A DNA stretch of 64,000 nucleotides from Tritrichomonas musculus. Its lineage: Eukaryota; Parabasalia; Tritrichomonadida; Tritrichomonadidae. The notes below the pieces were generated by a model, which was given only the letters and a program-made list of their open reading frames with translations, had not been told where the DNA came from and searched no databases. A program made the translations under genes and the position numbers. Where the stretch lies: NCBI GenBank assembly GCA_039105265.1, contig JAPFFF010000020.1:1877001-1941000 (forward strand). The letters run 5' to 3'. This document shows, in pieces, positions 32,198 to 41,648 of this stretch. The stretch's first letter is position 1; each line of letters opens with the position of its first letter.

Positions 32198-33722
32198 TAT
32201 AAAACAAAATCAGATTCCATATTTAACAGATGTAGTACATCGAGAATATGATAATATTAGACAAAATATAACAGATCAGATAAATCAACATAAACAAGAA
32301 GAAATAAATGAAATTGAATCTCTTAAAAATGAAATAAAAGATATAAAACAAAATCAGATTCCATATTTAACAGATGTAGTACATCAAGAAAATGATAATA
32401 TTAGACAATATACAACAGATCAAATAAATCAAGTAATAAGTTCATTTCAAAATGATATCATTAAAATAAAAAATGATATTCAAATTGAAAACACAACAAA
32501 AGATAATAATAATTTTCAAATACAACAACAGTCAAATCATAATGAACTAGACAATATTCTTGAAGAATTTTTAAATATCAGACAAATTGTTCTAAAATGT
32601 AATAATTTTATATCTTACCTCTCACATAATAACATTATTTTCGGTACATTTTGGAAAGTCACAGAAATATTCCATCAAAATGGAACATTTAAAACAACAG
32701 ATTTTTTGAATCAAATCAAGGACTTTCCAGAATTTAATATTGAAATTAAATACCCATCTCCACAATTTGATTCCATTTACAATTATATTTTGACTTTGAA
32801 AAAGACTCAATCCAAACAAATTACAATTTCTATATTTGTTACAAGCTCATGCAATAGATATTTTGAAGGAAACAAAGAAATCAAATCCATTGTATTTGAT
32901 TCATCTGTCAATCAAATTGATGATTATGCTTTCAAAGAATGCTCATCATTAACAAGTGTTTCAATTCCTTCTTCTATAAAATCAATTGGAGAAGGTGCTT
33001 TCTGTGACTGCACATCATTAACAAGTATTTCAATTCCTTCTTCTGTTGAATCAATTGGAAATGAGGCTTTTTATAGTTGTTCGTCATTAAAAAGTGTTTC
33101 AATTTCTTCTTCTATAAAATCAATTGGAGAGGGTACTTTTTCTGGATGTTCATCGTTGGCAAGTGTTTCAATTCCTTCTTTTGTAGAAAAAATTGGAAAT
33201 TTTGCTTTTATTAATTGTTCGTCTTTGACAAATATTTTAATTCCTGATTCTGTAAAATCAATTAGATGTGGTGCTTTCTGTGGATGTTCATCATTGACGA
33301 GTATTTCAATTCCTTCGTCTGTTGAATCAATTGGATGTAGTGCTTTCTTTAAATGCTCATCATTGACAAGTGTATCCATTTCTTTTAATGTAAAATCAAT
33401 TGGAGATAGTGCTTTCAGTAATTGCAAATCATTAACACAAATATCAATACCTCTTTCTGTAACTTCTATTGGAAGACAAGCTTTCTCTGAATGTTTATCA
33501 TTAACACAAATATCAATTTCTTCTTCTGTAACTTCAATTGGAGATTATGCTTTTGAAAGATGCTCATCATTGACAAGGGTTATCATTCCTACATCCGTGA
33601 AATCAATTGGAAAAAAAGCTTTCAAAGGATGCAAGTCATTGTCTAATGTTACACTTCCTTCATCGATAAAAACAGAAAAACTTGGAATTAAATATGGAGT
33701 TACTATACAAGAAACTATTTAA

Positions 33723-33842
33723 AGTATCCCGATTTTTCCAGAGCACTGTAAGCCAAAATATAAACCATTCAAAATTGTGAGAAGGGTGAAAAATACTTTA
33801 TCATATTTTATTAATAATAAAAATAATTTTTAAATTGAAGCA
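33723..33842. other. 3' flank of the LRR gene
   Basis: Short AT-rich spacer; the LRR gene stop lies within TAAA. Confidence 0.4.
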
Positions 33843-34694
33843 TAAATCTACAGTTTTAATATCTGTTTGATCTTTCTGTTTAATATTGAGATATATATAA
33901 TTAAAAATTTAAGCAAATTGTTTTTCTGAAAAAGTTGATAATTTCATTCAAAAAATATCTGTTTAATTAAAATGATTTATAATTCGATAATTATGAATAC
34001 GATTATTATGAAATTATAATAAAGTAATTATATCATGTTAATGAATAAGTGTACAAAATATTATAAGAAAATTGGCGCTACGTTTTTAGTAAAAGACATC
34101 TTAATTTAAAATGATTGTATAATATTCGTTCAAACCAATATAAATGATTATTTTAATAGCCACAAAATGATGGCAATTGAATGTATATATATGCATGAGA
34201 ATTGAAACAATTAACACATAATTGTTTTATATATTCATATCAATAATGATATTTTTTTAGAGGCATTTAAATTTCGTTGAAATATAAAATAAATACGATA
34301 ATAACTAATATGGCCATATTATCATTGCGTTTTTTTATAAATTAGCTAATGAATTATAAAAAAAACAATTATATTCAATTATTAATCGTTAATCAGAATA
34401 ATTTGTCCTCAACCAATAAAACTCTATCAATTTGAAATGTTATTTTTCTAAAAACGTAGCGCCAATTTTCTTATAATATTTTGTACACTTATTCATTAAC
34501 ATGATATAATTACTTTATTATAATTTCATAATAATCGTATTCATAATTATCGAATTATAAATCATTTTAATTAAACAGATATTTTTTGAATGAAATTATC
34601 AACTTTTTCAGAAAAAAAATTTGCTTAAATTTTTAATTATATATATCTCAATATTAAACAGAAAGATCAAACAGATATTAAAACTGTAGATTTA
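33843..34694. mobile_element. 852-bp element with 247-bp inverted arms
   Basis: The left arm 33843-34089 and right arm 34448-34694 are near-perfect reverse complements of equal length (starting TAAATCTACAGTTTTAATAT). They surround a 358-bp unrelated centre. TA at the outer edges (TA|AATCTACAG…CTGTAGATT|TA) suggests a TA target. Such long arms are typical of foldback or long-TIR non-autonomous elements. No ORF. Transcription through it would give a long hairpin RNA. Confidence 0.85.
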
Positions 34695-35328
34695 TTGTTG
34701 GAGCAAAAATATATTAATATCAATTATATTTCAAATAAAAGAAATTTATTTGGCTTGCAGTGGTCTAGTTTTCCTCGAAAATTTTGTCGATGAATAAGCC
34801 TTGGTTTTTGTATTTACAATTGTATACAACTTGTCCGTTTAAAAATTACAATTGTAAATACGTTTTTTTCTCGATACTAGTTTTTTATTTTTATCTTGAT
34901 CTACAATTATTTTTTTATATTAAAAATGTTTTAAATAATTTAAAAATAAAAAGATAAAATAGTAAAATGTTTTTCAAATTAAATAATATTATTTTTGATT
35001 CTTCTTAAAATTAAAAACATTTGAGTAATATTTTCTTGCAAGGCTTTCTAGTTACCTAACCAGCAAGGTGCCCACTTTTTGATAACAAATACACTTCATC
35101 CACTTTTTGAGAAAAACTATTTTCAAAAAAGACATATCAGCTTTTTCAATCATCAACCGTTTTTATTTTTGAATAGAACGGTAACTATTTTCAATGACTT
35201 TGGCGCCATTTTAAATATTAAGGCCGTATAGAAGCATTTCTATGATCTTACTATAGTTATATTCAAGTTAACTTTTATTCTTTCTAACACCAGATAGCTT
35301 TTATTAGATTTATTTTCGAAGACTACTA
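34695..35328. other. Intergenic
   Basis: No gene is seen. Two ACTTTTTGA motifs lie at ~35072 and ~35101, and TTTGGCGCCATTTT at ~35206 recurs (reverse) near 24606. Confidence 0.45.
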
Positions 35329-35535
35329 ATCTCAGATTGTTATTCCCAAATTATCATTTTCAAATTGTTATTCTCAAGTCGTTATCCACAGATTACTTAT
35401 TCTCACGTCATTTATTCTCAAATTACTTGTTCTCAGGATGTTATTCGCAGATTACTACTTTCAAATTTCCATTCTCAGGTTGTTATTCTCAGATCTTTAT
35501 ATTCATACCACATCTCTCAGATTAGTGCTCTTAGA
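35329..35535 (+). repeat. Degenerate 14-bp minisatellite, ~14 copies
   Basis: The unit is approximately CAGATTGTTATTCT, with variants (CAAATTACTTGTTCT, CAGGATGTTATTCG). The period is 14, sometimes 15, with each unit starting CA. It abuts the truncated gene copy at 35582. Confidence 0.8.
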
Positions 35536-35581
35536 TTACATGGTTCGGGTTATTTTCTTCAGATTGCTAGCAATAATCTGA

Positions 35582-35731
35582 GGAAATGACAGTGACAACA
35601 AGAAGAAAGCTCTTGAATACTTACATCATGCACAAATATTAGAAAGAAAATTCAACGACCAATATATCATTCAAGCAGTTAACCAAGCAATCAAATCATG
35701 CGATGAAAACAAATATCATTTCATGGCTTGA
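35582..35731 (+). pseudogene. 3' fragment of a paralogue of the 4812 gene
   Basis: From GNDSDNKKKALEYLHHAQIL to ENKYHFMA-stop, 48 of the last ~50 codons correspond to residues ~79-128 of the 128-aa protein at 4812, with three amino-acid changes but many synonymous differences. The 5' part is missing and is replaced by the 14-bp minisatellite. Confidence 0.85.
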
Positions 35732-36295
35732 AAACATACTTGTCTTTAATAAAAATAGAATATAGAGTATATTTTCATTTTAATTTTTATATTTATAAAG
35801 ATGATCTTTTGTTAATGAAATAAAACCATTATTTTTATCAGTTTAAATATAATGTATTTAAATTTTGGTGCTTTAAAAAACACTTTTAATGATAATATTC
35901 AAAATTTTAAAATATTAATAGATAATCCATAATTCAAGAAACAAATATGCCATTATTTCAATACTTGACTCAGTAACAAAGATTTCTGATGATCACAATC
36001 AAGAATCTTCATTTTTTGATAAGATTGAGAAAATTTCCAAAATTAATCTATTCCTAAGTATTCATTTACATAGAAAATCTGTATTATTAGCATCTCTTAC
36101 TAAAGCATCTTAATAACGCCTCTTAATGATATATCAAATCAGAATTTTCAATAATATATGACTATTTTAGAAAAAGTTAGCAAAAAATAACTTTTTGAAA
36201 ATAAAAATTTTATCTTTTAAAAAAATATTTTATCCTTTCAAATTTGATTACGTTTCATCTCGGAAATTTTTAAAATTTGCAAAATATTTAATCTA
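35732..36295. other. Intergenic
   Basis: AT-rich; nothing recognised beyond one ACTTTTTGA motif near 36190. Confidence 0.4.
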
Positions 36296-37047
36296 CAGCT
36301 GTTTCGGAAATAGATTAGAATTTTTTGGAAATAAAATAGCATGATTTGAATGGTTTATAAAACCGCTAAAATATTTTTGGAAATAAAATAGTGAACGATT
36401 ATTATTCATTCAATTTCCAGTATTTTGGTTGATGAAAAACATTTAAATCAGAAGCAAATATTAATTACATCTAAACAATCTTTTGCCAATTTAATATATT
36501 TTGACAGATGTTATTAAAAAGATACTTTATATTTGATATTTCACCGATAGCATAATATCTTTTTTAAATTATATCCTGGATAAAACAAAAAGAAAATTTC
36601 TTTTCATATTCGATATAATAATCAATAATAATCATAAATAAAGTGATTTTTTCATTAATGAAAGAGTTTTTTCAAATTATACATTATCATCAATTTTCAT
36701 ATTAAAAATCATAAAAAATGCATAATTGTCAATAAATTGAAGACTTTATTGAGTAATATTGGATGAAAACAATATTTTAGTAATATCATATTAAAAACAC
36801 AATAACATACTCTATGTTTCATATTGAACAGTTAAAAACAAAACTCGTGTATATATTAGCATAATAATGTGTAAAACGCCATAAAATTTCTTTAATCTAT
36901 CTTTTAATTCGGTTTTTAAATATGATAAAATTGAATATAAAATGATCGTTCTTATTTTATTTCCAAAAAAAAAGATTTAATTTCCTACAAAATAAAACGG
37001 TTACTATTTTATTTCCAAAAAATTCTAATCTATTTCCGAAACAGCTG
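36296..37047. mobile_element. 752-bp MITE (TIR CAGCTGTTTCGGAAATAG)
   Basis: TA plus CAGCTGTTTCGGAAATAG… (36294-36339) and its exact reverse complement (37004-37049) are 46 bp including the TA duplicates. A further copy of TTTTTGGAAATAAAATA lies inside each end (~36374, ~36950), followed by an imperfect continuation (GAACGAT…ATTCAATTT), so the symmetry reaches about 130 bp. No ORF. Confidence 0.88.
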
Positions 37048-37260
37048 TATCGTTGAAAAAATATTTTTCCAAACCATTATCTGGATTTGAAGACATCAGT
37101 GTTTGCACTTTTGCTATTTGATATTTCAAAAATCATCAAAATTCATCAAAAATTCATCAAATATTTCAGTAAAATATCAGAATATTTCCAATAATATTAT
37201 TTTCATCTGGTTAACAATTATAATTTAAAAAAAATCTGGAAAAATAACGAATAATATACA

Positions 37261-37494
37261 CGATTATTTTTCATTTAATTTCTTGATATTTTTCATTCAA
37301 TTTTTGCTATTTTTCATTCAATTTCTTGATATTTTTCCTTCAATTTCTTGAAATTTTTTCATTGAAAATTGAATGCTGAAATTTCAAGAATTTGAATGAA
37401 AAATAGCAAAAATTGAATTAAAAATAGCAAAAATTGAATAGAAAATATCACAAATTGAATAAAAAATAGCAAGATATTGAATAAAAAATGATCG
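37261..37494. repeat. Palindromic tandem array: 22-bp units in opposed orientation
   Basis: The first half carries about five units of ATTTTTCATTCAATTTCTTG(AT). The second half carries about five units of the reverse complement (…GAATGAAAAATAGCAAAAAT). They meet near 37372 and end in CGATtATT…/…AATgATCG. The region can form one long cruciform. Confidence 0.85.
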
Positions 37495-38497
37495 TAAAAC
37501 GATTTTTGTAAATCTATATACAAGGCTTGGTTAACCATTTTAAATATGCGGTTTTAAATAAATGAAAAAATTATTTTTTTTAAAAAAAAAACTAAAGGCA
37601 AGCTTAATAACTAAAGAGTTTATTGAATATTAATAGAAAACCTTTAACAAAAACCAAAATGTGTTTTAAGGTAATTTTGTATAATTTAAGCAAAAGCTCT
37701 GTTTTAGTCTAGCAAATATTGCAGCAAGGTTCTTTCCAATTTTTACATCTGAAGTTGATGCAGAGATGGCATTCTAGCAGATTAAATGACCTTTTGATTC
37801 CAGAAACAAGATAAATCCAAAAACAATAATTAATGAACAGAAAAGGAATACTCAGTATAATTCTGATTTTTTAGTCACAAAGTGGTATTATCCCAATCAT
37901 AAATCAAAATCTTAATAAACATATTTAATAATTAACAAATTTTTTATTTTATATTTATCATATTTGCTTTTTATCACTTTTATTATTAAATATATTTCAA
38001 TTTTAAAACACTGAACGAAGATTGATGAAAAAAAGATATTATTATTACTATATATTTAAAGAAAAATCTAATATAATATAGTTTTTATACCAATATATGC
38101 ATTTTATCTTGAAAAATAAGCTTATTATATTCATATGTCTCAAAGATAATCAGATATATAAAAAACTTTCATTTTTTGAAAATATAATATTTGAGATATT
38201 TTCCATTCTAATTTACCCATTTAGCGCATTTGTTAATACTCCTTTTGAATCTGCCTCTAGTTCGATTGGCCGATGTACTGAATTTTTTTAAATTTATATT
38301 TTTAAAATATCCAAAGTTGATTTTCTTATATCTCACAAACAATTGTTTAGTATATAGCAGTGTTTTTAATATATTTCAAAAAATATTTTAAAATACTCAT
38401 ATATATGGTTTGCTGAAATTTAACAAAAAAATGGTTACATTTATTATTTTATAAAAACTTGAAATATCAAATTTCAAGAGTGACATACACTGGAAGA
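37495..38497. other. Intergenic
   Basis: No gene is seen. A 64-codon AT-rich frame at 38097-38291 lacks support. Confidence 0.4.
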
Positions 38498-38553
38498 CAT
38501 GTGCTGACTATAAAATCGTAATGATCATGTCGAAATAATACAGTCAGCACATG
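38498..38553. repeat. 12-bp-arm hairpin
   Basis: CATGTGCTGACT (38498-38509) and AGTCAGCACATG (38542-38553) are perfect inverted copies around a 32-nt loop. Confidence 0.75.
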
Positions 38554-38582
38554 CGCTAATGGTTTGGAATCAAGCGTCATGA

Positions 38583-38692
38583 ATAAACTTTGTTTTTTTA
38601 ATTTTCGCGTGTAAAAAATAAATCTTTCAATATTTGAAATAAATTCTTAGAAACCGTAAGTTTATACGCGAAAATTAAAAAATAAAGTTTAT
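38583..38692. mobile_element. ~110-bp inverted-repeat element (mini-MITE)
   Basis: TAAACTTTGTTTTTTTAATT…CGCG and, inverted, CGCG…AATTAAAAAATAAAGTTTA form ~32-bp arms with two mismatches. TA borders both edges. Non-coding. Confidence 0.6.
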
Positions 38693-38763
38693 ATGTATTA
38701 AAAAATTAATGATAACTTCGTTCACATATTTTGATAAATTTCTATGCGAATTCATAGACTTTA

Positions 38764-39232
38764 ATGAAAGATAAAATCCGAAAGTTGATTCTTGATACGT
38801 CAAGAATATTAAATAATATTACCACCATGATGCTATTTTTATCATTATTTCACGATATCCAGCGTTGTTTTAGTGGTGACATGTTGGCCGTCTTTGGATC
38901 ATTGAGTGCCAAAATTACAGGTGTATTTTTGACTGAAATTTGCGGTTTAATTTAAAAAGGCATTGATGAATTTTGAATTGAAAATGGAGATAAATATAAT
39001 GAAAGACAGCCTATCATTTGTTTGATGCATGACGCTGATAGTCATGAATTTGATAATCATTGTTGTTATATTAAACAAACAGTTTCTTGGACTTCTTACA
39101 AAAGATGGTAAAAATCCTGATGAAATTTGGCATTCATTATATACTTGTGAACTGAGTGGTCAAATTTTGGAGCCAAAAATAGGAAGTAATCATGATGATC
39201 ACATCAAATTTCTAAGAGATGAATTTAATTAA
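38764..39232 (+). pseudogene. Gene relic, unknown product
   Basis: Two coding-like frames in different phases lie here: 38764-38955 (…TSRILNNITTMMLFLSLF…FGSLSAKITGVFLTEICGLI) and, to 39232, LMHDADSHEFDNHCCYIKQT then GLLTKDGKNPDEIWHSLYTC…DDHIKFLRDEFN-stop. The latter two need a frame change near 39100. No family was recognised. Confidence 0.4.
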
Positions 39233-40014
39233 TTAAATTAAATTAATTTTAATATATAATATTAAATGATTATTATTATTGTTTGCTTAATTAATGATTA
39301 TAAATGATTTTAATATATACATTTTTCAACATTAAGCATGACTTAATCATATCATTAATTAAGACTATTTTTTATATATATATAAAATCAAGCAAATTCT
39401 AATTAATATCAAAAAATAATCTCCTCACTCAAGACTTTTTTTATAAAATCAAGCAATTCAAATATTTTTTTTTTAATGATATTTGAAATTTTAAAAAGTA
39501 AACGCAATGGGGGCATGAGTTCAATGTGATTATCATTAATTTTATTTTCGACAAATATATACATTTGTTTATATAAAACATTTTTTATCATTTTGTAAAA
39601 AAAATAAAATATTAATTTTTTAATATAATTATTTAAGATTTAATTATTTATTATAAAACATTAAATTAAAAATATAAATAGAAGAAATATTATCCAGGAA
39701 AAATAACCTATCAAGATAAAAGAATTTAGCTGAAACTATAACTTTTTCAAAGATTTTCTGAGATATTCAAATTAGTTCCAAGAAGTTCTTAAAATTTCTG
39801 TTACTGCATTTTAAGAATATGGCTATAAATCAATTTAATGATTAATTGATCGATTTCTTTTGTTCGATTGAAATTATATAATAAAATTTAGCTTCCTTTT
39901 TTTGATTACAAAATTGAAAAGCAATATATAATAGAAATAATTTACTTCCTTTTTCCTCATTGAAATATTTTAATTCTTGTGAAAACAATAGAACTTTACT
40001 AAAAAATAAAAAAA
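39233..40014. other. Intergenic
   Basis: AT-rich; no gene is supported. Confidence 0.4.
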
Positions 40015-40020
40015 TCATTT
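40015..40020 (+). promoter_or_regulatory. Initiator-like element (TCATTT)
   Basis: TCATTT lies 7 nt upstream of the tetraspanin-like gene's ATG, implying a very short leader. Confidence 0.45.
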
Positions 40021-40027
40021 TTTATAA

Positions 40028-40855
40028 ATGACTATTGAACGAATATTTGGAGGAAAATGCAAATGCTGCTCTATTTCAACCGCTGTTTTCCTTTTCATTG
40101 GCTTGTTTTGTGAACTTGTTATATCAGCCTATTACTATAACAAAACGAATCCGTGGATAAAACATGGAACCAGTGCTGCAATGGTTGGCTGTTATACCTC
40201 AGTGGTATGCGTTGTTTTCTCCCTATTATCTTTAATCATGTTGGTCTTATTAATAATAACATATTGTTGCTGTCAAAAATGCAAGAAAAATACGTGTATT
40301 TGCATACTTCTCAATGTTTTCCTTATTCTCTTTAGTGCAATAACTATAATCACTGGAACGATTACATCTATACCTGGCTTATCAATTCCTTACAGTGAAT
40401 ACGAGCAAAATGTCTTTGAAAAATGTTATGATTATTACTTCAATAACATTTTGGTAGCCCGAGAAGATGCACTTGCAAATAATCAGATTGATTCTTTTCT
40501 TGACTGGTTTATTGATTTCCTTTATTTAGTTGTCAAATTTGGAGATGCCAAAATTGACAAAAAGGAATATAAAAATTCTGATGTTCACATGGGAGGATGG
40601 AAGCTTGCATCTCTTTCAGATGAATCATTTTTGCTTGCTATTATGACTTTCCTTGGAGTGTATGGAGATGGACAAGCTGGTTTAAACAGTACATTATGCG
40701 TCAAATATGCAGCCCCTGAATTAATTTTTGCAATATGGACAGCAATTGCATTTATTATATATTTAAGTAATTTGTGTTGTGCATGCTGCTGTGGAAAGTC
40801 TAGAGATGATTCAGATCAAGAAGATCAAGCAAATAATACCAATTCTAATTTATGA
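40028..40855 (+). CDS. Tetraspanin-like four-TM membrane protein
   Basis: The 275-residue protein has TM segments at ~16-37, 52-80, 88-112 and 230-251. The first extracellular loop is short (38-51) and the large one is ~117 residues (113-229), the tetraspanin layout. Cys clusters flank the membrane segments (KCKCC at the N-terminus, YCCCQKC after TM2, CCACCC after TM4), which are possible palmitoylation sites. The canonical CCG motif of the large loop is absent; only two Cys are seen there (Cys133, Cys224). The C-terminal tail is acidic (DDSDQEDQ). Trichomonads have a tetraspanin-like family linked to the surface and vesicles. The assignment is by topology, not by a diagnostic motif. Confidence 0.7.
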   Translation: MTIERIFGGKCKCCSISTAVFLFIGLFCELVISAYYYNKTNPWIKHGTSAAMVGCYTSVVCVVFSLLSLIMLVLLIITYCCCQKCKKNTCICILLNVFLILFSAITIITGTITSIPGLSIPYSEYEQNVFEKCYDYYFNNILVAREDALANNQIDSFLDWFIDFLYLVVKFGDAKIDKKEYKNSDVHMGGWKLASLSDESFLLAIMTFLGVYGDGQAGLNSTLCVKYAAPELIFAIWTAIAFIIYLSNLCCACCCGKSRDDSDQEDQANNTNSNL

Positions 40856-41648
40856 TAAGAATTATCAAATAATTACATTAAAAAGTTAAGTTATAAAAAT
40901 ATTTCATTTTTACCAATATATCTGGGCAATCATTTTTATTGGTAAAAAAATTTATATAAAATTTTTATATTATAACAAAGTAATTCCGATATGATATAAA
41001 AATTAAAAATAATAGGTTATATGTAGAATACATAGTTAAATATTATTCTAATATGTTTAATACAATTTAATATATTTATATTTATTTAAAGAAAAAAACG
41101 TTATTATTTAAGATAGAAATTCCATTTTGGCAAACAATTTTCTTTCAAATTTATTCAAAAAGTTTTTACTATAAATTCTCTATGTATTTAGAATCTGTCT
41201 TTAAAGTTTTTTACACCACATTATTAAAAAAGTATACAACAAAAACTATAAACTTTTTGAATTAATATATTTTTTTTTTTTGATATTTAAATATCTCAAA
41301 AATTGCCTAATTATAGATAAATTAAACATGATTAAAAGTTTTATAAATTATATAAAATCTAATATTATTTATATATAACTATAAATTATTTGTAATTATC
41401 AGTATTTAATTGTCATGAAGAACCTCTCAATTTTGAAGTTAAATTCTATCCAATTTATATTTTATTATAATACGATGAAATAAGAAATAAATAATCAATT
41501 AAATTCTTATTTAATAAAAATATTATTTTTAAAAATTATATTTATCATCAATAATACTATATGAAATACTTTATATGAAGATAACATAGCATTAAACTTT
41601 AACGTTTTGTCTTTTCAAAAAACTAAAGAAATTCAACCATATATTGAA
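40856..41648. other. Intergenic
   Basis: AT-rich. An inverted pair TTCAAAAAGT (41159) / ACTTTTTGAA (~41250) is present. No gene is seen. Confidence 0.45.

Larger units (their letters stand above)
30316..32489 (+). repeat. Six 144-bp tandem coding repeats (interrupted)
   Basis: The units start at 30316, 30460, 30604, 30748, (mariner) 32202 and 32346, each 144 bp = 48 codons. Units 2-5 differ by only single substitutions (for example HRENDN/HREYDN). The first has a divergent beginning and the last a divergent end. The near-identity indicates recent expansion or gene conversion. The heptad-like Ile/Leu spacing predicts a long coiled coil. Confidence 0.92.
30172..33722 (+). pseudogene. Coiled-coil + BspA-like LRR gene interrupted by a mariner
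   Basis: The host gene consists of 30172-30889 plus 32200-33722. Leaving out the mariner and one TA gives 2241 nt, an uninterrupted frame of 746 residues. The parts are an N-terminal coiled coil (1-48), six ~48-residue coiled-coil repeats (KQNQIPYLTDVV…NEIESLKNEIKDI), a spacer, and from ~495 ten 23-residue BspA/LRR_5 repeats (SSLTSVSIPSSIKSIGEGAF type) to the C-terminus. No signal peptide or C-terminal TM is seen, so surface location is not supported. As it stands, the first part reads on for 13 codons into the transposon and stops, and the second part lacks a start. The lack of any other damage implies a recent insertion. Confidence 0.88.

Noticed and set aside
33071-33427. 118-codon minus-strand frame
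   Set aside because: Antisense shadow of the LRR repeats at 32878-33650; repetitive only because the LRR repeats are.
35225-35295. Intron before the 35582 gene fragment (CTAACACCAG at 35284)
   Set aside because: No GTATGT donor within a sensible distance and no coding sequence on the upstream side; the 4812 paralogue has no intron.
41607-41648. Upstream TTG start of the PqiA-like gene
   Set aside because: Non-ATG start; the ATG at 41649 begins directly with a typical signal peptide.
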